Below are positions 36,906 to 50,190 of a stretch of 64,000 nucleotides of DNA, in pieces. The stretch is from Pyrrhosoma nymphula. Taxonomy: Eukaryota; Arthropoda; Insecta; Odonata; Coenagrionidae. The stretch is from the NCBI GenBank assembly GCA_963573305.1, contig OY754329.1, forward strand, positions 49,496,417 through 49,560,416. Direction: 5' to 3'. A model generated the notes under the pieces. It was not told where the DNA came from and searched no databases. It worked only from the letters and a program-made list of their open reading frames with translations. Each line of letters begins with the position of its first letter. Position 1 is the first letter of the stretch. A program made the position numbers and the translations under genes.

Positions 36906-37659
36906 TTTTTATGCGATACTAATACTCAGAATAGGCTGTTTCACCAAAAGAACAGGTTTTAAGTATCGTTTTTTTCCACGGACGGTTAGAAACCATAATA
37001 GTTGATTTTGAAACTTAGGAATAATTTTTATGTACCGTCTACTATGCCTCTGATATTTTCTGGGTTAAAATTTATTTTAGAAACTCTTATATCCAAATGA
37101 ATATATGTTGTTTGCTGTACCCATTGGCGCTCGATGTCACTTAAAATATTATATTTCGCAGTTTCATGTTTTGGAGAAAATTCTGCCGTCTGACGCACAC
37201 CGTTGATATGGCGTGAACGGTATTGTACATACATGAATGTATAATAGTTGGTGATTACGAAAATGTGGCCGAAAATGTGAAAAAAAATTTCAAGTACGCC
37301 ATAAGCATTTGGGACCCATCGCTCATCGAATGCGTGAAAGAAACAAAATACGAGGGAAAACCGCAAGCATTGTTCAAAATGTTATGTACGAAGAAAATGT
37401 GTAACAGAACCATTTGAAGGACTGTGTTGTGATTCAATACAGACCAGGAAGTTGCATGCAATGCGAAAATTACTGGAAAAATACAGATCACTCGAGATTA
37501 AGGTCGACTTGAAGATATTATTCTATCCCCACATATCTGCTAAATAGGTTAAATGAGCCAGGTACACGGTCAATTGGATAGGTTTTAAGAATTACTTTTT
37601 CTCACGCACTAATCACTAATATTACGGAAACAACGAGACACTAATACACCGAAACGAAT
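36906..37659. other. Interval with no recognised gene
   Basis: The + frame 37223-37417 and the overlapping minus frame 37028-37366 are not low complexity, but neither resembles a family I know and they overlap each other. Left unassigned. Confidence 0.4.
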
Positions 37660-38330
37660 ATGAATTTTTATCCCTTCTCTTTCCCAGTTCCTTTTTCCCT
37701 TTCTCTTCCTTGTTCATGGCTGGTGCCCTAACACATCTCAAAACCCCCTGCCCTTGGAGCGAATCGTAGGGTAGCTTGTAGAAGAATTCTTTTTTCCCGA
37801 TTACACGTGCTGCATTCCCCTCCGTTACACATCATCTCTCCGCTCCACCGCTCATTCTTTTCTCCACCTCTCTTCTCTCTCCTCTGATTCATTCCCTTTT
37901 GCTTCTCCCATCATCCTCTGGCGGCTCCCTTGTCTCCGCCGCAGTCCGCAGGCCGGTGGATCGGACTGTGTCGGGCGCTCACCTGAGCCATTGTTTTCAA
38001 GCGGGTCGGGGGACGAAATAAAAGAGGCAGGAGTGGAAGGGATGGGGTTTTCCGTTGATAGGACCCGCACTCCGGACCAGTCCCCCCATCCGTACGTCCC
38101 TGCATTGTGCGGTTGGCGTTCCTTATCGAGTCCCCAAACACCGAGGGGGCTTCCGTCGTATGTTCCGGAAAAATGTGATTTTTTTGGTGGGGGTGAAAGA
38201 CAAAAGAGGGAAAGGGACAATGGAAACGCGACTACTTCCACCCTGTTTCTGTTTCCCTGTCATTCGCTGCGTGTTTATATATTTATGTTTTTATTTTACG
38301 CTACGTTTCACTGAAGACACGCAATTCCCT
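37660..38330. repeat. Pyrimidine-rich island with mixed GC-rich core
   Basis: C/T-rich at 37665-37960, then a short G/A-rich patch (about 38000-38050), then mixed CpG-containing sequence to about 38250. Overlapping frames of 76-171 codons lie on both strands without a recognised domain. Confidence 0.45.
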
Positions 38331-40894
38331 CCTCACACCACAACTATATCCCCATTTTTTCATGATTCTCACTCTTTATTTCACCTCGTATCTCCATTAA
38401 ATTGCCCTCTTAACTGCTCGGAAATATTACCATTTACTCTTACCGCCTCGCATTCTCGTAACGTATCTCCCGCCTCATTGTATTATATTGCCTACTCTTT
38501 TGCCAAATTTTTTAAGGGGCCCTTCACTGGTGTTGTTCCTCTTTACTTATGTCTTAATTTTTCAAAGTAGAATGCGGAAATTGAGTATCATCCCCGTTAT
38601 ACGACTAACGGGGGTGGTACTTTTAATGAATAGATTGTTGTTTTTTTCCCGAAGACTATTTCGTCATTAAGTCTCTTAGTATTTTTTCCGTAATGATTCT
38701 ATTTATATTCCCTCTGTGAAGTCTACCATGGTTTACCGCATACGAATGCTATATTTTAACAAATTTAATTGTTCATTTCATCTTTTAGTGATGGAATCAC
38801 TAAAACTTCCTCTTCCTACTCTCATATATTTCTATGTCTAAAGGATTAATTTACACGTTACGAATTGCATAATCATTAATAATATGTTTAAGGTGCATGC
38901 GTGGAGATTTTATTGAAAACTAATTAACTCTTTTTTAAAGGTAGTGTATGGCGTCATGCATTTGACCAATATTTCGGCACAAATTGTTTAAGTAACCATT
39001 AGTAACTATGCCAGATATTAGCAGTTTTAGCTGACACATATGCTGGCTGTGGATTTAACGTAAACTTTGGATAGAATATAATTCATTATTTTTATGCATA
39101 TGGCAACATCTAAAAAAGAAATACAATTTCGAAACAACCACGGCGAGTGGGAGATGAAAAAATAACACCATAAAATGTGCAATTTCCTGAAATAGTTTGA
39201 GGGAGCCGAAATATGTTTGAATTGCTGAAAATCTCACAATCGAATTTTTTATGCACGCATTTCTATTAAAAGTTTTATGTGTAAGTTTCAATGATAACGC
39301 TAACATATATTTTTCACTTTTTTTCGGCCTACAAGTAACTGCAGAGGTTCCCAACAAACCTTAATTTTCGTCAATGGTATCTTATTATGTAGATAAAATT
39401 ATGTTTATCGGCAGCATTTTATCTCAATAATTTGTGATAGTGTTTTCATTTTAAAAACACCATTTTTATCGCCTCGCCTATCATGTGACCCCGTCTTTTT
39501 AAATCAGGAATGACGTGCGTACACCACGTCTATATGAGACTGAGCAAATGCCCACTGGCTGCTGACCTATTTGCTTTGAAAGGAGATAACGTTGAGAGAT
39601 TAAACCATTTTCGGAAAAAATGTTATACTTAATTATGGAGGTTCCCAGGTGACATCGCTTTCCTGAAAGGGCAGCGTACATGGCTATGATAGCGTATGAA
39701 TTGCGCAGACCAAGACTCGGGCTGTTACCTAAGTCATCTGTGGAGTTTGTTTACCTTATTCTTTGCGTACAGAGAAATGTATCCATTTTGTTTCTAAAAC
39801 TTTGGTGCTCTTCCTGGATATTAATGTCGCTTCCTGATATCACGCTATTTAACCACTAGAATTCTTCTTCTCGAGTCTCAGGTAAAATTTCATTTTTAGA
39901 TGATACTTGCTAAATTCGTAAATTTTAATATTTGAAAACTTCTTTCGTACTTTATGTTTGTACCTTCCACGGAGAATGGTCAGGGTTTTTATTTTATTTT
40001 AAGATAGAAATAATACTTGCAGTACCGTAAACCTGTTTTCTGCGTAATCGCATCGTTACCATCGATCTTTGGTTGCAGATAATTATAATCGCTCTTTCAT
40101 AATTGCAAGGGTCCACCGAAGAGTTTATGAACTTGCATGATTCAATTGCTTTAAACCTCATGGAAGTATAAATTTTCATTTGAGTTGCGCCAATCATCAA
40201 GGTAAAGCTTTCGTTTTTTAAACTTTTCGATGGTGAGAGTTAGCTCTTGAAACCTAGGTCAGTTTTATAGTACAGGTGTGTACATCTCCTAGTGCTTCAT
40301 ACTGATAGGGTAATTTAATTTTCAATACGAACGTCTGTAAAATATTTCAATAAATGAATCTCTTTTCCCTTCAATGTTGATATTTAACTAATTTGGCTGT
40401 ATTAACATAGCTTAGTATTAAAAAAGTCTTGAAAAACTCAATAATTCACCTTGATCAATATTAAATAAAATTCTCCTTATCCCACACAGGTCCTATCTGA
40501 ACTTGTCCTTTCGTCGAGTAAATTCCGTCAACGTTCACGCTAATAGACTAAATACAAAATGAAACTTCACGCCTCTGCCAACCTCAGTTTGCACACGGAG
40601 AAGCCATAAAATTTACATTATAATGGGGTTGATTTATGATTCTCAAAATATTACCAAAGATACCGCGGCCATGAATACAGGAAGAAACTCGCGGAACTAC
40701 AAACGATGCTGTCAAGAATACTAAATGGGCGGCTGGAATAAGGGGCTCGGAAGTCCTCCTCGCGAGGATTTTTTCTAAAACGGAATTTTTCGACTCCTCG
40801 TGCCAGAGATATCCATCATATCGCGAGATAATTCACGCAATCCCTTTTGGTCTCTCGTCTCTTCTTCCATGAATACATAATATACATTTTCACA
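38331..40894. other. AT-rich interval, no gene seen
   Basis: No supported gene or repeat. The minus frame 39055-39357 is unassigned. Confidence 0.5.
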
Positions 40895-41245
40895 TGAATG
40901 TTCACACACAAACACACCCGCACCAAGATACGAACTGTTTTCCCAATACCTCCGCAAAGTAGGGAAGGAAGCCGTCAACTCGCCTCCTTCCGACCTCGAA
41001 CCCCTCCCCCGGCGGCGGCCCTTCCGCAGCGTAATCCGGCACGCCGAGGGCGAAAATTCCCCCCCCCCCCTTTAACACCCTCCCGTCCACCGCAGAGCGG
41101 GATACTAAACCACTCCTGCGAAGAGAGAAAAATTCCGAAACGAAAGGAGCTAGTCGGTTACTTACCCACTTAAAGGGGGAGGCTTAAGATCTTGAAAACT
41201 CTGTCCGTGGGAGGCTCTTCGGCGGCCCGTCATCCCGCAGCATCC
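40895..41245. repeat. Pyrimidine-rich island with C12 run
   Basis: C/T-rich and CpG-containing on +, with 12 consecutive C at 41059-41070. The flanking frames are low complexity. Confidence 0.5.
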
Positions 41246-43839
41246 CTTTTATCCTTAAATGATGGAGTGCCGAGAAGACTCGGGCTGGTGAGAAGTGTGG
41301 TGGATAAAAAAACGAAGAATCCGAGGGCTGGATTTCGGAATGGAGATGGAGATAAGAGGGGCACCACCCCTTTCATTATTTGCCTTCTTTCCACAAATAC
41401 GGCGGGAACAGCGTTGTGTTTAAGAAAGACTTCATATATCCCTAGTTCTTTTATGCTTGAACCACCTTCCTTGCGATTTTCAAAACAGGAAAGGTGACTG
41501 ATAGGTGCAAAGAAATACAAAAATGGGTCTGCCGCTAAGACCTAATATATGTAAGCGGGTAACAGTGAGATACAAAATTGATGGTAGCAGCGTGCGACAA
41601 GTGATGACATCTTATGGAAATATTGATACCATTGTATTAATGCGATGAAAAACATTTTAGGAAGTTGCGAGAAGAACGAGTCAGAGGGCGTGATTGATAG
41701 AATAACTTATCGCTACGAAGCCCGTTTTAGCTTTCATAAGAAGAATTTACTTTGTCGTGAGAATGGATTTAGCTCTGTAGTGAGATAAAAGAAAGTTGAC
41801 GAGTAAGTCAGACGCGATTGCTGTTGGAAGGAGAAGAAGGCAAACTGTTCACACGCTATTCTAATATGCCGAGGGAAAGTCTCAAACTCTTTCTTTCTCT
41901 TCTTGCATTAAAATAAGACAAGGGTTAAAAGGTATATGATCCGCCAAGAATTATGCCAAGTTAACTTCCGTTCCACAGGGAAAGCGCCAGCATGGTTACA
42001 GTATTTCGTCGTAAAAAAGTTACGACAGTAACTTTTCTGCTGGGAGGTTAATTCACTTGCAGATAACTTTGTAGGCAATGGATAACTATTATTAATCAAT
42101 AGCTTAGTGCTGATAATTATGAAAAGTCGGCTTTTTAAAAATGCATGCGAATTATGTTAAATAAATTCATTGCTTATGACGCAGCTAGGGATTATACGAT
42201 AAATTTTAAAAGCTAGAGTTAAACAAAGATTTTTGGTCTCATTTACGCCTTTTCCCATGCATTGTTTTCCTCGACGTTTATATATTGCTTGTTGATGAAT
42301 TTTTGCCAATCAACGCTGGATTGCAAGTGTAATATCATTTCGCGGAAGCGAAGAAAAGCGTTTACCTACTCTCGAGTCTTCGCGACTTTGTGATATTTCT
42401 TTTTATTAGCTTCTCTTAATTAACATTGGCTCTTGATATTCGCATTGTCTTTCATCCGTGGATCATTGATGGATCAACCATAAGCTGGAAAGATCGTGTT
42501 CGGATACGGTTATTGGTGTGGAGGGTGTTCCATGGTGGGGCGAGGCGGAAAGGGCTTGTGTCATCTGGTGAGTATGAGACAAGGAAGGCGAGGGATCTCA
42601 AAAGACTCGGTCGAGTGCGTGACATCACAGTTGGCGCAGAACAAAGCCTTTGAAGTACGCCGAAATATTTTCCACGCGCACCCCCCGTTCCTTCTCTCCT
42701 ACCGTCACTCGAACATTCCGATCGAGGTTCTCTTCCTTTGCGCACCTCAAGCGTGTACACTCCCCCCGCACTTAACATGTTGTTCTTATAACATCATTCA
42801 TTCTCCCTCGACTTCTTCTCCTCGTTCTTCACCTTTTATTTATCACTCTTTGTGAGTCATCCATGAGTAATGCGCAGGTCAAAATATTCGCATATTGACC
42901 GGGAATCATTGTCGTCTTTTGGTCGACAGTGTAAAACCAGGACATAGGCTTTTATGACGATATCTTTGTCCGCTATATTGATCACTTGATTTACATTTTT
43001 GTAGCATTTTTGACTAAGCGATTATTTTTATCTCAGGATGAAATTTAAGTTTAATTTCGTTTTTTTTACACCTAAGTCCTGAGACAAAAAAACCTCATTA
43101 TACTTTATATGTTTTTCGTTTTATACATTTTGTCTCAAGTTTTATGTGTTTCCTGAAATTCATTTGCTCTATTTATACTGCCGTCTTCATAGAACCAACA
43201 TTAATGTACCTACTCTTGTGAAAGGGACAAAGAGAGGAAGAGAAATCGTGGCTTATCGTGTTTTTCTCTGACTTATTATTTTCAGTTACTTCTTTTCGTT
43301 TTATTTTATACTCTTTGAACATTTTACTTAACGTGTACCTTGACCCTCTCCTCCCCAAATTGCTTTAGTAGGTACATACATTTTTTCATTGCATTATTCT
43401 TTCTTTTTTTTGCATAGCAAATTCCGGAAGAGAGACTTAAAAGAGAAATGAAGTATATCAGTATTTGCGTAGTAGTGGACGAATGCATCCTTGTGGGCAA
43501 CTTGACTAACCGGGTTCGAGTTTACATACTTTTGCTGATTATACATTGCCACTATTAGATAATTTTTCGTGGATATTATCGCGCAATAGTCACAAAAATT
43601 GGTTTTTCTCCATGCTGGAATCCCAAAATGGGTCTTGGAAATCTCGCTGCTAAATTATAAGAACTTACGCTCTTTGATTTGCTATTATCGATTATAAGAA
43701 AGCATAGATATACTGTTGATTGGGTTTTATACTGAGGGAGTCAGGTGTATATTAAGCATTTTTTGGAGGATGAAGCGACTTATAAAATCGAGAAAAATAC
43801 TCGAAATCCGGGACGCTTGGACACAAACAATGACAGTTG
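41246..43839. other. Interval with no recognised gene
   Basis: Mostly AT-rich. A moderately GC-rich patch at 42470-42780 holds overlapping frames (75-119 codons) without known domains. Confidence 0.5.
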
Positions 43840-44900
43840 TCCTCAAGCCGCCACATTTATTCTCATATCACTCTGAGCCCTACCCGTGTCCCAACGCTGT
43901 AACCGTCTGCAGCCATGTTCTAACCATGACGGACTCTATAACCCCTCTTTCATCCAGTTCTTCCTCTTGGTCGCAGTTCCTCCTCCCTCTGTTGGGTTGA
44001 AAAAAATGAAAAAATCTCCTTTCGTCACTCGCTCCAACGTCCTCCGTCTTGCCAAAACTGTGAGGCAACGGAGCGCTTAAACCCTCCCACCCCTTCCCTT
44101 AATAACCCTCCCCCTCTCAGATCCTTTTTAAGCTGGACGGGAGGGAGGGGTTTTATTTTAAGATCATCCCCGCTATTCTCCCCCTCGCGCGACGCTCCTC
44201 AGTTTCGCAATTGTTTCCCTTTTGACCGCGTGGTTTTTGAAGTCTGCCTTTCCCTCCCTCCGCAACCCCCTTCCCCTCTAACCGTCTCTCCACGTCCACC
44301 TCTATCCCTTTTCTCTCCCGACTAACCCTCCAACTCCCTCCGTCCCCGAAACCATATCCATGCACCCCTCTTTGAAATATTTGCTCCCTTTCCACGCCAC
44401 TACATTTTTCGACTCCCCTTCTCTCATTTTGGCCACCGCCGTGCGCGTGGCGTATAAAACGGCAGACAGACAGATGCACCGGCGGCGCCTTATCCTTGCC
44501 GGCCCATCTCACCTCTCCCGCGATTCCCGTGCATGCATGTATGCCTCTCTCCTTTCCTCCCGTCCACTCCCTTCTCCATCGCCCCGCTTTGAGCGGTGCT
44601 ATAAGGCTCTCCTCCCTTCCTTTCTATCGTACCTCCTCCTACCCCTCCCTCCCCCCGTTGGTTGGTTTTAAAGGGGAGGGGACGGAGAAAAATGCTGGCC
44701 CAGGTGTGCGCGTTATAAATAACGATGGTGATGTTATCCTACCTCCTCATCTCTCCCCCCTTCCCTCCCATGCACCGCCTCATCCCCCCAAACTGCCTCC
44801 TTATCCTCCTCTACTTCCTCGTCTCCCTCCCCTGATACCTTTGCCTTCTCTTCTCTATATCATTTGCAGCCGTACGTGTGCATGCCAGCGGGGGATTTTT
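43840..44900. repeat. Long pyrimidine-rich island
   Basis: About 1 kb of C/T-rich + strand (CCCTCCC, CTCTCC), broken by short G-rich patches at about 44137-44153 and 44671-44690. Frames up to 160 codons are Pro/Ser/Leu-rich. It is the largest of the skewed islands. Confidence 0.55.
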
Positions 44901-45096
44901 AAGTTTTTGGTCGAGCACTTGTGGGGAGGGATTCATTTCAACTGCTTTAATATAAAATATCGCCTTGAAAGTAGATAAAATTATAAGATATCTTATTGCA
45001 TATGACATGGCTAATTAATATTCACGAAAACTGCTGCTTAACATTTATTTTGCTGGTTTACTTTTAGAAATTTTTGGGAAATGTGATTACGTGATG
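44901..45096. other. AT-rich interval
   Basis: Probably 3' flank or tail of the adjacent LINE relic; nothing specific seen. Confidence 0.4.
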
Positions 45097-45358
45097 TTAT
45101 CACTTTTTCCGAACTTCAGTTCTTGTTTCATGTACTAATGGTGCGTGGTAAGAAGGGATTTTTGTACCAATCAGTTTGACAGTGTATCTTTCTAATTTTT
45201 TCGATGCTGTCTGCCCTAGATATAAACTGTCAGGTGAAAATAATATTCTCCGTGTTTCACTGAAACTCGCGTGATCTGAAATTTTCAAGTTGTCTCAGCC
45301 TAGCGTGGCCTTCAATTCTCTGTGGCTCCAGGCCTAGTCCTTCCATCAGCTTAGTAAC
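45097..45358 (-). pseudogene. Non-LTR retrotransposon ORF2 C-terminal relic
   Basis: The minus translation reads VTKLMEGLGLEPQRIEGHAR, then continues in frame to FISRADSIEKIRKIHCQTDW, followed by YKNPFLPRTIST. This is the C-terminal tail typical of Jockey/CR1-type LINE polyproteins (L.W..L..RR..ARL..., SRAD...KIR, YK.SF.PRTI..WN). Two in-frame stops interrupt it, and the Trp of the final WN is a third stop. It is clearly distinct from the RTE-like relics nearby and from the 58-kb element. The upstream portion is not recognisable. Confidence 0.7.
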
Positions 45359-47265
45359 ATTGTGTTCCTTTTAACAGTTTTTTATGAGTGTTTATTCATA
45401 CATGCATTTACATTTATTTGTTTATACATACATTCGTTGCGGCTGAACAGTATTTGTTGAGACATGAAATATGATGACAGAATATGCACCATCGGAAACC
45501 ACTCTTGACATCTCTTCTTCATGCGCGGCTGAGATTCAACGCGTGGAAGATGACGGGTTAAGGTGAAACGTGAGGAAAGAGCGGGGGGTTAAATTTTAAG
45601 CGCTTTTTGGCGCGCGCATGCGAGGAATACGAGCGCTCGCACAAAATTTCCATCGCGAATTATTTTTAATTATGTCTGTTTTTTTTGCTTCGGCGATGCT
45701 TTACGAGGGGTGTTAAAACTGAAAAAAATCTCGTCTTAAATGTATCTATTCAATGCGCTCATTTCCTCTCATGATAGCTGCTTGGGTTTCAGTCGATATC
45801 CCTTCACAAGGATTGGTTTGCTAACGGAATTGGCCATGTGATTCCTTAATCCCCATGTATGTGTTATGATATTCCATTTCAATCGGGGCATTTTAGCTGT
45901 AAATATTGCTATGCTAACCTTGTGTTTTGAAATTAACAACTGTGGTATTTTTTGTTTATCTTTACTCTGAAAATTAAAAAAAATAAATATACTGACCAAT
46001 TTTAATTTAAAGGGCATGTGGTACAATTTTTCTTGATTATAATAAATCCTTTGAGACTTATTAGAATTACAAGAATTTGCCTTACATACTTACTTTATGA
46101 ATGGTTAGTATTTGCGTACACTGCTGATTTTCATTTATTTTACTGCTTTACGCTCTAATTTACTTGCGAATAATGTTGACCGGTAGAAAGAGACCTATAA
46201 TGACCAATAGCATTAATTAAATTTTTCCTATCATGCAACATTACCTTTTAGAATAAAATGAAGATGATGCGTTCGAAAAATTAGCCTTTGACTAAAGTTA
46301 TTGTGGCCTCATATTCATTTCTCGTCACCTAAATATATTTGATTTTTATCCGCGAAAAGAATATTTATTCTTGCGCTCTTTTTATTTCAATGACATTAAT
46401 TGATAGTCATTGTTTTATTGCGCTGGCTTCTTTTGTTTTCGAGCGAGTGGACGGATTTTGCAAGGGTAACATTAACCGACGCTGGTCGAAGGGGATGAGA
46501 GGAATGCGTTTGGCCTTCTGCCGGGTGTCTGTTGCATTTGGCCAAATGCTTCAAAACATTTTGGAAGGTCAGATAGAGCAGGTTTCACGCCGAAACCGAA
46601 GCAAATACGCTGAGCCGTTTTTAGGTGAACTTTAAGGATCTCGAATAGCGAAGGATCCCTTACGCGCAGCTCTTCAAGTCCCTAGTCAGCCCCTCTTTTA
46701 TATCTGCTGCTTCTCTACCGTTTATCTTCTTTCCCAGCTTATATTTCTGCTTTTCCTCTCTGGCTCCGATTAGGTGATATTTCATTAATTGCAGCATAGC
46801 CAAACTTCTAAAAGGGCTACGACTAATATCCAGATGTCAAAAAGGCATGCATAGAGGAAGCGAAACACTAAATATCTTGGGCCATGTACCTGAAATTAAA
46901 TGGAAAGCATATTTTAAAATGGAAACTTTATGTGAAACGTTTGATATTGAATTATAACACGATTTTGTTTCTCTTTAGTGTTACTTAAACAGAAAGCACT
47001 TTCGACTTGCATGAATTCCATATTAATGCTTGTGTTTACTGAAAAATACCAAAAAATAAAACTTGTCTGCCACAACGTTTCAAAACTTTGAAAAAAATAG
47101 TGCACACATTTTGATTGAATAAAATTTAAAATGTCATTCGGTGCGTGAATTAAAATATGGAGGTCGTTGACAAAACAAAGGAATGGGGTGAAAAGGATCT
47201 TGGAAACAATATTTTTAAATAATATTGTTAATTTCAACCTATATTTATAGATTCATCGGCAGTCG
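45359..47265. other. AT-rich interval, no gene seen
   Basis: The + frame 46339-46635 (98 codons) is not low complexity but is unassigned. Nothing else recognised. Confidence 0.45.
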
Positions 47266-47342
47266 TCAATCCGAAGATTGGTTTGCTGCAGCCCTCCAAT
47301 CTGCTCTCCTATTAGCCAACTGCTTCAGACCTTCATATTTTA
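47266..47342 (-). pseudogene. RTE-like LINE extreme C-terminus
   Basis: The minus translation reads KYEGLKQLANRRADWRAAAN, followed by QSSD and a stop (TGA at 47268-47266). The pattern YE.LK.LA..R..WR.A.NQSSD-stop is the end of a common arthropod LINE polyprotein (established from family resemblance; exact clade uncertain). The bases after the stop (CGACTGCCGATGA) resemble RTE-type 3' ends. Upstream coding sequence is not recognisable, so this is a severely 5'-truncated or eroded copy. Confidence 0.65.
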
Positions 47343-47984
47343 TTAAAATAGCACAATAAAACTGATAATGCTGTGTATTCATTATTTATTTTTACCATGG
47401 CTGCGGACGAAGGAGTTCGACTATGTTTGAATAACAAATTTAGAACGAATATCAAGAGTATTGGTCGATAAAAAGGCACCATTGTTGAAAATACCGTTGG
47501 AGATGGCGTTCCTGTTACGGTTTTTCATATATCATGCACTACTTTAGCGAGTGCAACACATTCACTGATTAACATTATTAGGTCCTTTTTTGACTACCAT
47601 CATTTCTCCAAAGATCGTTACGCTATACGCTTCCTGGGGGTCTTGATTAATTGAAAAACGTGTAGGAGGAAGAGTTTTGGGCAATGTCGTTCGGAAAATA
47701 TGTTTAAACCTAACGGATGCAATTTTACTTTAAGGACGTGCAGGGAGGAGATAATTTTCACGGTTCGAATGGGCCTAAATTTACTTCCCAACCTCCCTCC
47801 AACGCCGCAAGAACGTCTCAAAACGTGTTGATCGATGAGCACACACACAGGAAGTGGCTTGTATGAGAGGAGGGGATTGTGCATCCTTGCTCATTCGCAG
47901 CCGTCTGCCCGCATTTGTCCCAATAAACACTAGTTCCAGGAAGTCGTTTCAGTAGGATTCTATGGGATCCCGGGTCTCGTGACG
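47343..47984. other. Interval with no recognised feature
   Basis: No supported gene. Confidence 0.45.
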
Positions 47985-48205
47985 CACGCTTACTCCCCCC
48001 TCCCCTCTCTCTCTCCTTTGCTTCCTTACGCGGACCTCTGTCTCATCTCTTGCCTGCCTCGGTCCACTGCTCCTCTTCTTTCACACCCCATTTCCCTCCC
48101 GGAACCCGTTGACTGGTAGACTGCGAAAACTTTTTTATGCCCTTCTGTAACGCTGGCTCCAAGCTCCCTTTCAATACTTCTTCCGCGCGTTCTTGGAGAA
48201 TAATT
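47985..48205. repeat. Pyrimidine-rich island
   Basis: C/T-rich on + (CCCCCTCCCCTCTCTCTCTCC near 47995, shortened here to its core). The minus frames are low-complexity. Confidence 0.5.
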
Positions 48206-48764
48206 GCAAGTCTCCACGTCTTTCCTTCTGCATCGAGAAATACTTGGGAATAGAATTTAGTTTCACTCGAACTCTGCTTAGAAAAAGTCACGGATTAGGG
48301 TGTTCCATCCTTTTATTATGAGACTAGATTGTCAAAAATTCACTATGACTAGAAGGTGTGCGAGAAATTGAGGCATTACCTATGTATGCCCTTGCTATCA
48401 ATAGATTGTCCTGTTTTCAATTGCGTTGGAAATACCGAAGTCCATGGCTATGCTATCGTCTACATTCAGTTATGGGAGTATTAATTATTCTTTTTACTTT
48501 GAAGCTGTAAAGTCGCCATTTTTTAATACAAATAATATAAGAAAAAGCATGAAAAATAGGGCAAATGTTAAATTTTATCTGGTTTTGATGCTAAATGTTA
48601 TTTAGTAATTGAAATAAATTTCCTTTTTATGCGTTTTTATAAAGGTAAAATTTCTTTGTATGTTTCTTGTAAATTGATTATATATCTGAGAACGTATAAA
48701 TTAAAGAGGTGTCGTTGATTGCGACGGTGTCGATCGTCTAGGGTTAGGGGATAAAGAGTTTAGG
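48206..48764. other. AT-rich interval, nothing recognised
   Basis: No supported feature. Confidence 0.5.
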
Positions 48765-48821
48765 TTGATGAGTGGTGAGAGTAGGTAGGTAGTCGATGAA
48801 TAGAGAAGATGAAGCGCAGTT
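48765..48821 (+). repeat. Dispersed repeat shared with 52759-52815 (inverted)
   Basis: The segment starting TTGATGAGTGGTGAGAGTAG matches the reverse complement of 52759-52815 at about 53 of 57 positions. No extension of the match beyond these limits was seen. Family unknown. Confidence 0.75.
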
Positions 48822-49639
48822 GAGAGTTGCTTGTCCCCCGAATCAACATCTCGGGTAGTGTTCTGACTCAGAAGTGGATATAATTCTGGTGGCGCGATGA
48901 TTAGGAAAGGAGTGTATAAGGGGTGTATAGTCAAGGAGCTCGTTGATGATCTGATTTCAGTAACTTCTCCCCTGGTGATTGGTGCGTTATCCTCTTCTGT
49001 TTGTGGAAGTTTTCTTATCTTGTCATTTTGATGCTCTCACCATCCATATCAGGTTATTTTATGATGAATAATAATATGTATTAGGCATTTTGAAACTGAT
49101 TTGCTTCTATAGTCATCTCGTTCTTGGAGAGTGAAAATGGATATAAATAAAATTAATGAAACCCTTCGAGGAGGGTTATAAATTCATCTTTATCTTTATC
49201 TGATATTTGGAAAGTAGAATGGAAGGATTTTTGTAAAGTCTCTGCAGTGATAAGATCATCCTTACAAGTATCTTTTATCTTTGTATGCATCCCTGTTCAG
49301 CTCTTCAATCCATTTGCTTCTTCAAAATTCCTGTTTGTTTCCCTCCTCTTCACACTTTCTTCAAAATTACAGGCATGCTAAGAAAAAAGAATAATAAGGC
49401 TAGAATGATTTTTTTCTTTTCCGAATAATATAAGTGGATTATGAGCATTTTCAGACCTTATTTCACTTTACTCAGAATCATCATTTGGTACTACAATTGT
49501 TGAGTGTTTGGTTTCAAGACAGCTCTTACTTAATTAACTCTGTCATGGGACCATCTCTTGTCTTTATCGCAGAAATATATATTTGCCTTGCATTGCCTTC
49601 CTGAGCTCCTGAAACATTCTGCCTCACTTTTCGTAGTAT
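48822..49639. other. AT-rich interval, nothing recognised
   Basis: The distal part (49550-49640) may be 3' sequence of the LINE relic that follows on the minus strand. Confidence 0.4.
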
Positions 49640-50190
49640 AAAATTCCTTATCCGATTCTTTCTCTTCCGCGCTTCATTAACATTATTTGCTTCATTAACC
49701 CCTCCAACATTCCTTCTCTATACTTTCCATCAGCTTGTGCTGACTTCTTTGTTATCTCCCATCCCAATTTTTTTACGTGCCCGTAACATCTCTGGATTAT
49801 CTTCTTTACCATCTAGAATACATTCTCAATTCCTTTCAACGTACATACACATCTCAATATCCTCTACGCTTATCCTCTGTATAAATATCAGGTTTTTCAA
49901 CCATATTAAGCCAGGATTTTACTAATCCTCTACTTATTCCTTGACTCACAGTTTCTGTCGATAATTCCTTCCCTTCCGTGTATGCTTCCTCATCCAGCGT
50001 AATTGTGAGCTTTAAAACCTTCGTACCATTTCCATCGAGAATACCTCAATGCCGATGACTTAACTGTTTAATCTGCTGTATTCTATTGCCTCAAAAGTTC
50101 ATATTTATTAATACTTTACAGTCTTTCTATTTCTCTGGTATCTGATAATCTCTGTCTTCCCATGATTAATCTTATCCCACACCTTTCACA
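49640..50190 (-). pseudogene. RTE-like LINE ORF2 C-terminal relic
   Basis: Several minus-frame pieces in the order expected for an RTE-like RT C-terminus: INHGKTEI (about 50165), then DEEAYTEGKELSTETVSQGI with RGLVKSW (about 49960), corresponding to the family's EAY...LL....S...R..LVKSLVWSV region. Further on come CYGHVKKLGWE and EGLMKQIMLMKRGRERIG (about 49700), corresponding to GH..R..GLL...IEG...G.RGR.R. At least two frame changes and several stops separate them. Individual pieces are weak, but the collinear order makes the call reasonable. Confidence 0.55.

Noticed and set aside
37223..37417. 64-codon plus frame without low complexity
   Set aside because: Overlapped by a longer opposite-strand frame; no splice-site, homology or promoter evidence.
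38055..38570. 171-codon plus frame
   Set aside because: Overlaps other open frames on both strands; no recognised domain, and the codon pattern follows local composition.
43485..43530. B-box-like CCGGGTTCGAGTTT
   Set aside because: No A box at the correct distance and no SINE body or tail recognised.
44496..44978. 160-codon plus frame
   Set aside because: Pro/Leu/Ser low complexity in the long pyrimidine island.
46339..46635. 98-codon plus frame
   Set aside because: Not simple sequence, but no recognisable domain and no context; insufficient to call a gene.
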